DNA of 6,705 bases from an uncultured Bacilli bacterium (GTDB taxonomy: Bacteria; Bacillota_I; Bacilli_A; RF39; UBA660), in contig CALVYX010000013.1 of NCBI GenBank assembly GCA_944372315.1, forward strand, positions 1-6,705, read 5' to 3'. The notes under the pieces are model-generated. The model was not told where the DNA came from, ran no database searches, and saw only the letters and a program-made list of their open reading frames with translations. Positions 5,739-6,705 of the stretch are shown in pieces (the first letter of the stretch is position 1; each line of letters starts with the position of its first letter). The position numbers and the translations under genes were made by a program.

Positions 5739-6520
5739 AAATACTTTTTTATTTTGACATCATTTGCAGTAGTAATTATATCACTAGCCATAGTTTCCAT
5801 ACCATATTTTTTAACATCATAACTAAATCTTTGATCACTAAAGAAATTTAATTTTTCATCAATCGTTGTATTTTCTAAAGAATCAAATCTAACTGCTCTA
5901 TATCCTATAGGTAATTTTGCAAAAGGTCCTGCATTACTTGAAAAATCATTTAATAGTTGCATAGTTTTATCACTACCTAATTCATTAACTTTAGTAAGCA
6001 AATCATCAACCAAAGAACCATCAAATCTTTGAAATTGATTATTAAAATCTACTAAACTTTGTAAATTATTACAATGATTTTTAAAAAGATTATTTAAAAC
6101 CATATCATAAACAGGAATATATCTATCTAATAATATGCTATCTGCAACATCCTTTTTCACTCTACTATAATCTTCCCACATTCTCTTAAATAATCCTGTC
6201 TCTTGAATCATCATCATTAATTTTTCATTTTTTAAATTATCATTACCTAAAATATTACTACGACGTGCTAGTGTAGTTACATGACCAGGACTAGTTAAAA
6301 GTTCTATCATAACATCAATTGTTTCTATATATTGCATATACAAAGCTTCTTCCATCTGCTCTTTAAGTTCTGTTAATTTTTCTATATCTTTAGAAGTTAG
6401 TTTATTTTTTAGTAACTTACTATACTCACAAACTAATACAACATGGTTTAAAACACTATTATTATCTTTTTTTGCTAATTCTACTTTGGCTACTGATCTT
6501 AATTCAGCAATATCTATCAT
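5720..6520 (-). CDS. Hypothetical helical cytosolic protein, 266 residues
   Basis: I do not recognise this protein. ATG 6520 is chosen because AGGGGG lies 7 bases upstream. The frame is open further up to 6562 but has no better ribosome binding site, and the extra residues contain the promoter. There is no signal peptide or membrane segment. The sequence is predicted mostly helical and charged, for example the SKDIEKLTELKEQMEEALYM stretch near residues 43-62. It contains a Met-rich patch (KLMMMIQETGLFKRMWEDYS) in the middle and a less charged segment, SSNAGPFAKLPIGYRAVRFD, near 195-214, that might form a loop or site. I see no HD, nuclease, nucleotide-binding or zinc motif. It has its own strong promoter and a terminator. 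Its upstream neighbour is the end of an XRE-type regulator, but a hairpin and the promoter separate them, so a functional link is not shown. Confidence 0.85.
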   Translation of the reverse strand: MIDIAELRSVAKVELAKKDNNSVLNHVVLVCEYSKLLKNKLTSKDIEKLTELKEQMEEALYMQYIETIDVMIELLTSPGHVTTLARRSNILGNDNLKNEKLMMMIQETGLFKRMWEDYSRVKKDVADSILLDRYIPVYDMVLNNLFKNHCNNLQSLVDFNNQFQRFDGSLVDDLLTKVNELGSDKTMQLLNDFSSNAGPFAKLPIGYRAVRFDSLENTTIDEKLNFFSDQRFSYDVKKYGMETMASDIITTANDVKIKKYLQDKKN

Positions 6521-6547
6521 TACATTTCCCCCTAGCTGATAATTTAT

Positions 6548-6576
6548 ACAATAGCACATCATAATATAGTTGTCAA
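6548..6576 (-). promoter_or_regulatory. Promoter of the 266-residue hypothetical gene
   Basis: On the minus strand a perfect TTGACA (6571-6576) is followed after 17 bases by TATTGT (6548-6553). TGC directly precedes the latter, forming an extended -10. The transcript would start about 20 bases before the ribosome binding site. The -10 matches only 4 of 6 bases, but the combination is convincing. Confidence 0.65.
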
Positions 6577-6602
6577 TTATATAAATAAAAGAATTTTAAT
6601 TC

Positions 6603-6646
6603 GCAAAGTAGCTTTTTTCTTGACAAAAGAAAAAAGATTACTTTGC
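6603..6646 (-). terminator. Long imperfect hairpin after the XRE regulator, possible terminator
   Basis: GCAAAGTA (6603-6610) pairs with TACTTTGC (6639-6646), and inside it CTTTTTTCTT (6612-6621) pairs with AAGAAAAAAG (6627-6636). That gives 18 bp with one small asymmetric bulge and a 5-base loop. It starts at the last base of the regulator's stop codon. A proper T run does not follow on either strand, so it is atypical as an intrinsic terminator. It may instead be an mRNA 3'-end stabilising or processing stem. Confidence 0.55.
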
Positions 6647-6705
6647 TAATCTTCTAATCCCAATAAATATTCCTCTGTTACATTATATAATTTTGCCAAC
6701 TTTTC
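6646..6705 (-). CDS. XRE/Cro-type helix-turn-helix regulator, C-terminal end only
   Basis: Only the last 19 codons and the TAG stop are inside the window; the gene continues beyond the right edge. They read EKLAKLYNVTEEYLLGLED, which matches the final helices of the HTH_3 (Cro/C1-type) DNA-binding domain, where 'LA..Y.V....LLG' is a hallmark. The protein ends directly after this domain. It is therefore either a small single-domain repressor or a protein with the HTH domain at its C-terminus; the former is more common. Targets cannot be told from this fragment. Confidence 0.75.
   Translation of the reverse strand, partial: EKLAKLYNVTEEYLLGLED

Overview
The window comes from an AT-rich, low-GC Gram-positive bacterium (Bacillota/Bacilli, possibly an uncultured gut lineage of the RF39 or 'Tenericutes' type). 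The reasons are the base composition, strong AGGAGG-like ribosome binding sites, sigma-A-type promoters, short intergenic spacers, and a pair of Ser/Thr/Tyr-rich surface-protein families that I associate with such genomes. All genes lie on the minus strand, so transcription runs from right to left. The genetic code looks standard (table 11): every Trp codon in the recognised genes is TGG, and TGA ends trhP1.

Layout in order of transcription. (1) 6646-6705: the last 19 residues of an XRE-type helix-turn-helix regulator, followed by a long imperfect hairpin. (2) 5720-6520: an unrecognised, helical 266-residue protein with its own promoter and a terminator that overlaps its stop codon. (3) 5304-5651: rbfA, a ribosome maturation factor, as a compact single-gene unit whose terminator also contains the stop codon. 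(4) 3878-5079: a degenerate surface-protein locus. It holds a 157-codon signal-anchor plus beta-sandwich gene with a damaged start, followed by the 5'-truncated remnant of a second secreted-protein family. (5) 1774-3814: two overlapping peptidase-U32 genes (trhP1-like and trhP2-like, tRNA wobble-uridine hydroxylation), then at 648-1772 an HD-domain dNTP triphosphohydrolase-like gene separated by one base, forming a three-gene operon. (6) 93-563: greA, a transcript-cleavage factor, with its own promoter inside the preceding hairpin and with a run of 16 A in its coding strand. (7) The left edge holds the promoter and ribosome binding site of a further minus-strand gene whose body lies outside the window.

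Most of the window is housekeeping: transcription fidelity (greA), tRNA modification (U32 pair), nucleotide pools (HD protein) and 30S maturation (rbfA). The order U32-U32-x-greA resembles Bacillus subtilis yrrN-yrrO-udk-greA, with the HD gene at the udk position. The accessory part is the decaying surface locus between rbfA and the U32 operon. I see no phage, IS element, CRISPR array, RNA gene or convincing new system. The most useful oddities are the poly-A tract in greA, the cysteine-less U32 partner, the two broken surface genes, and the merging of terminators with stop codons and promoters.
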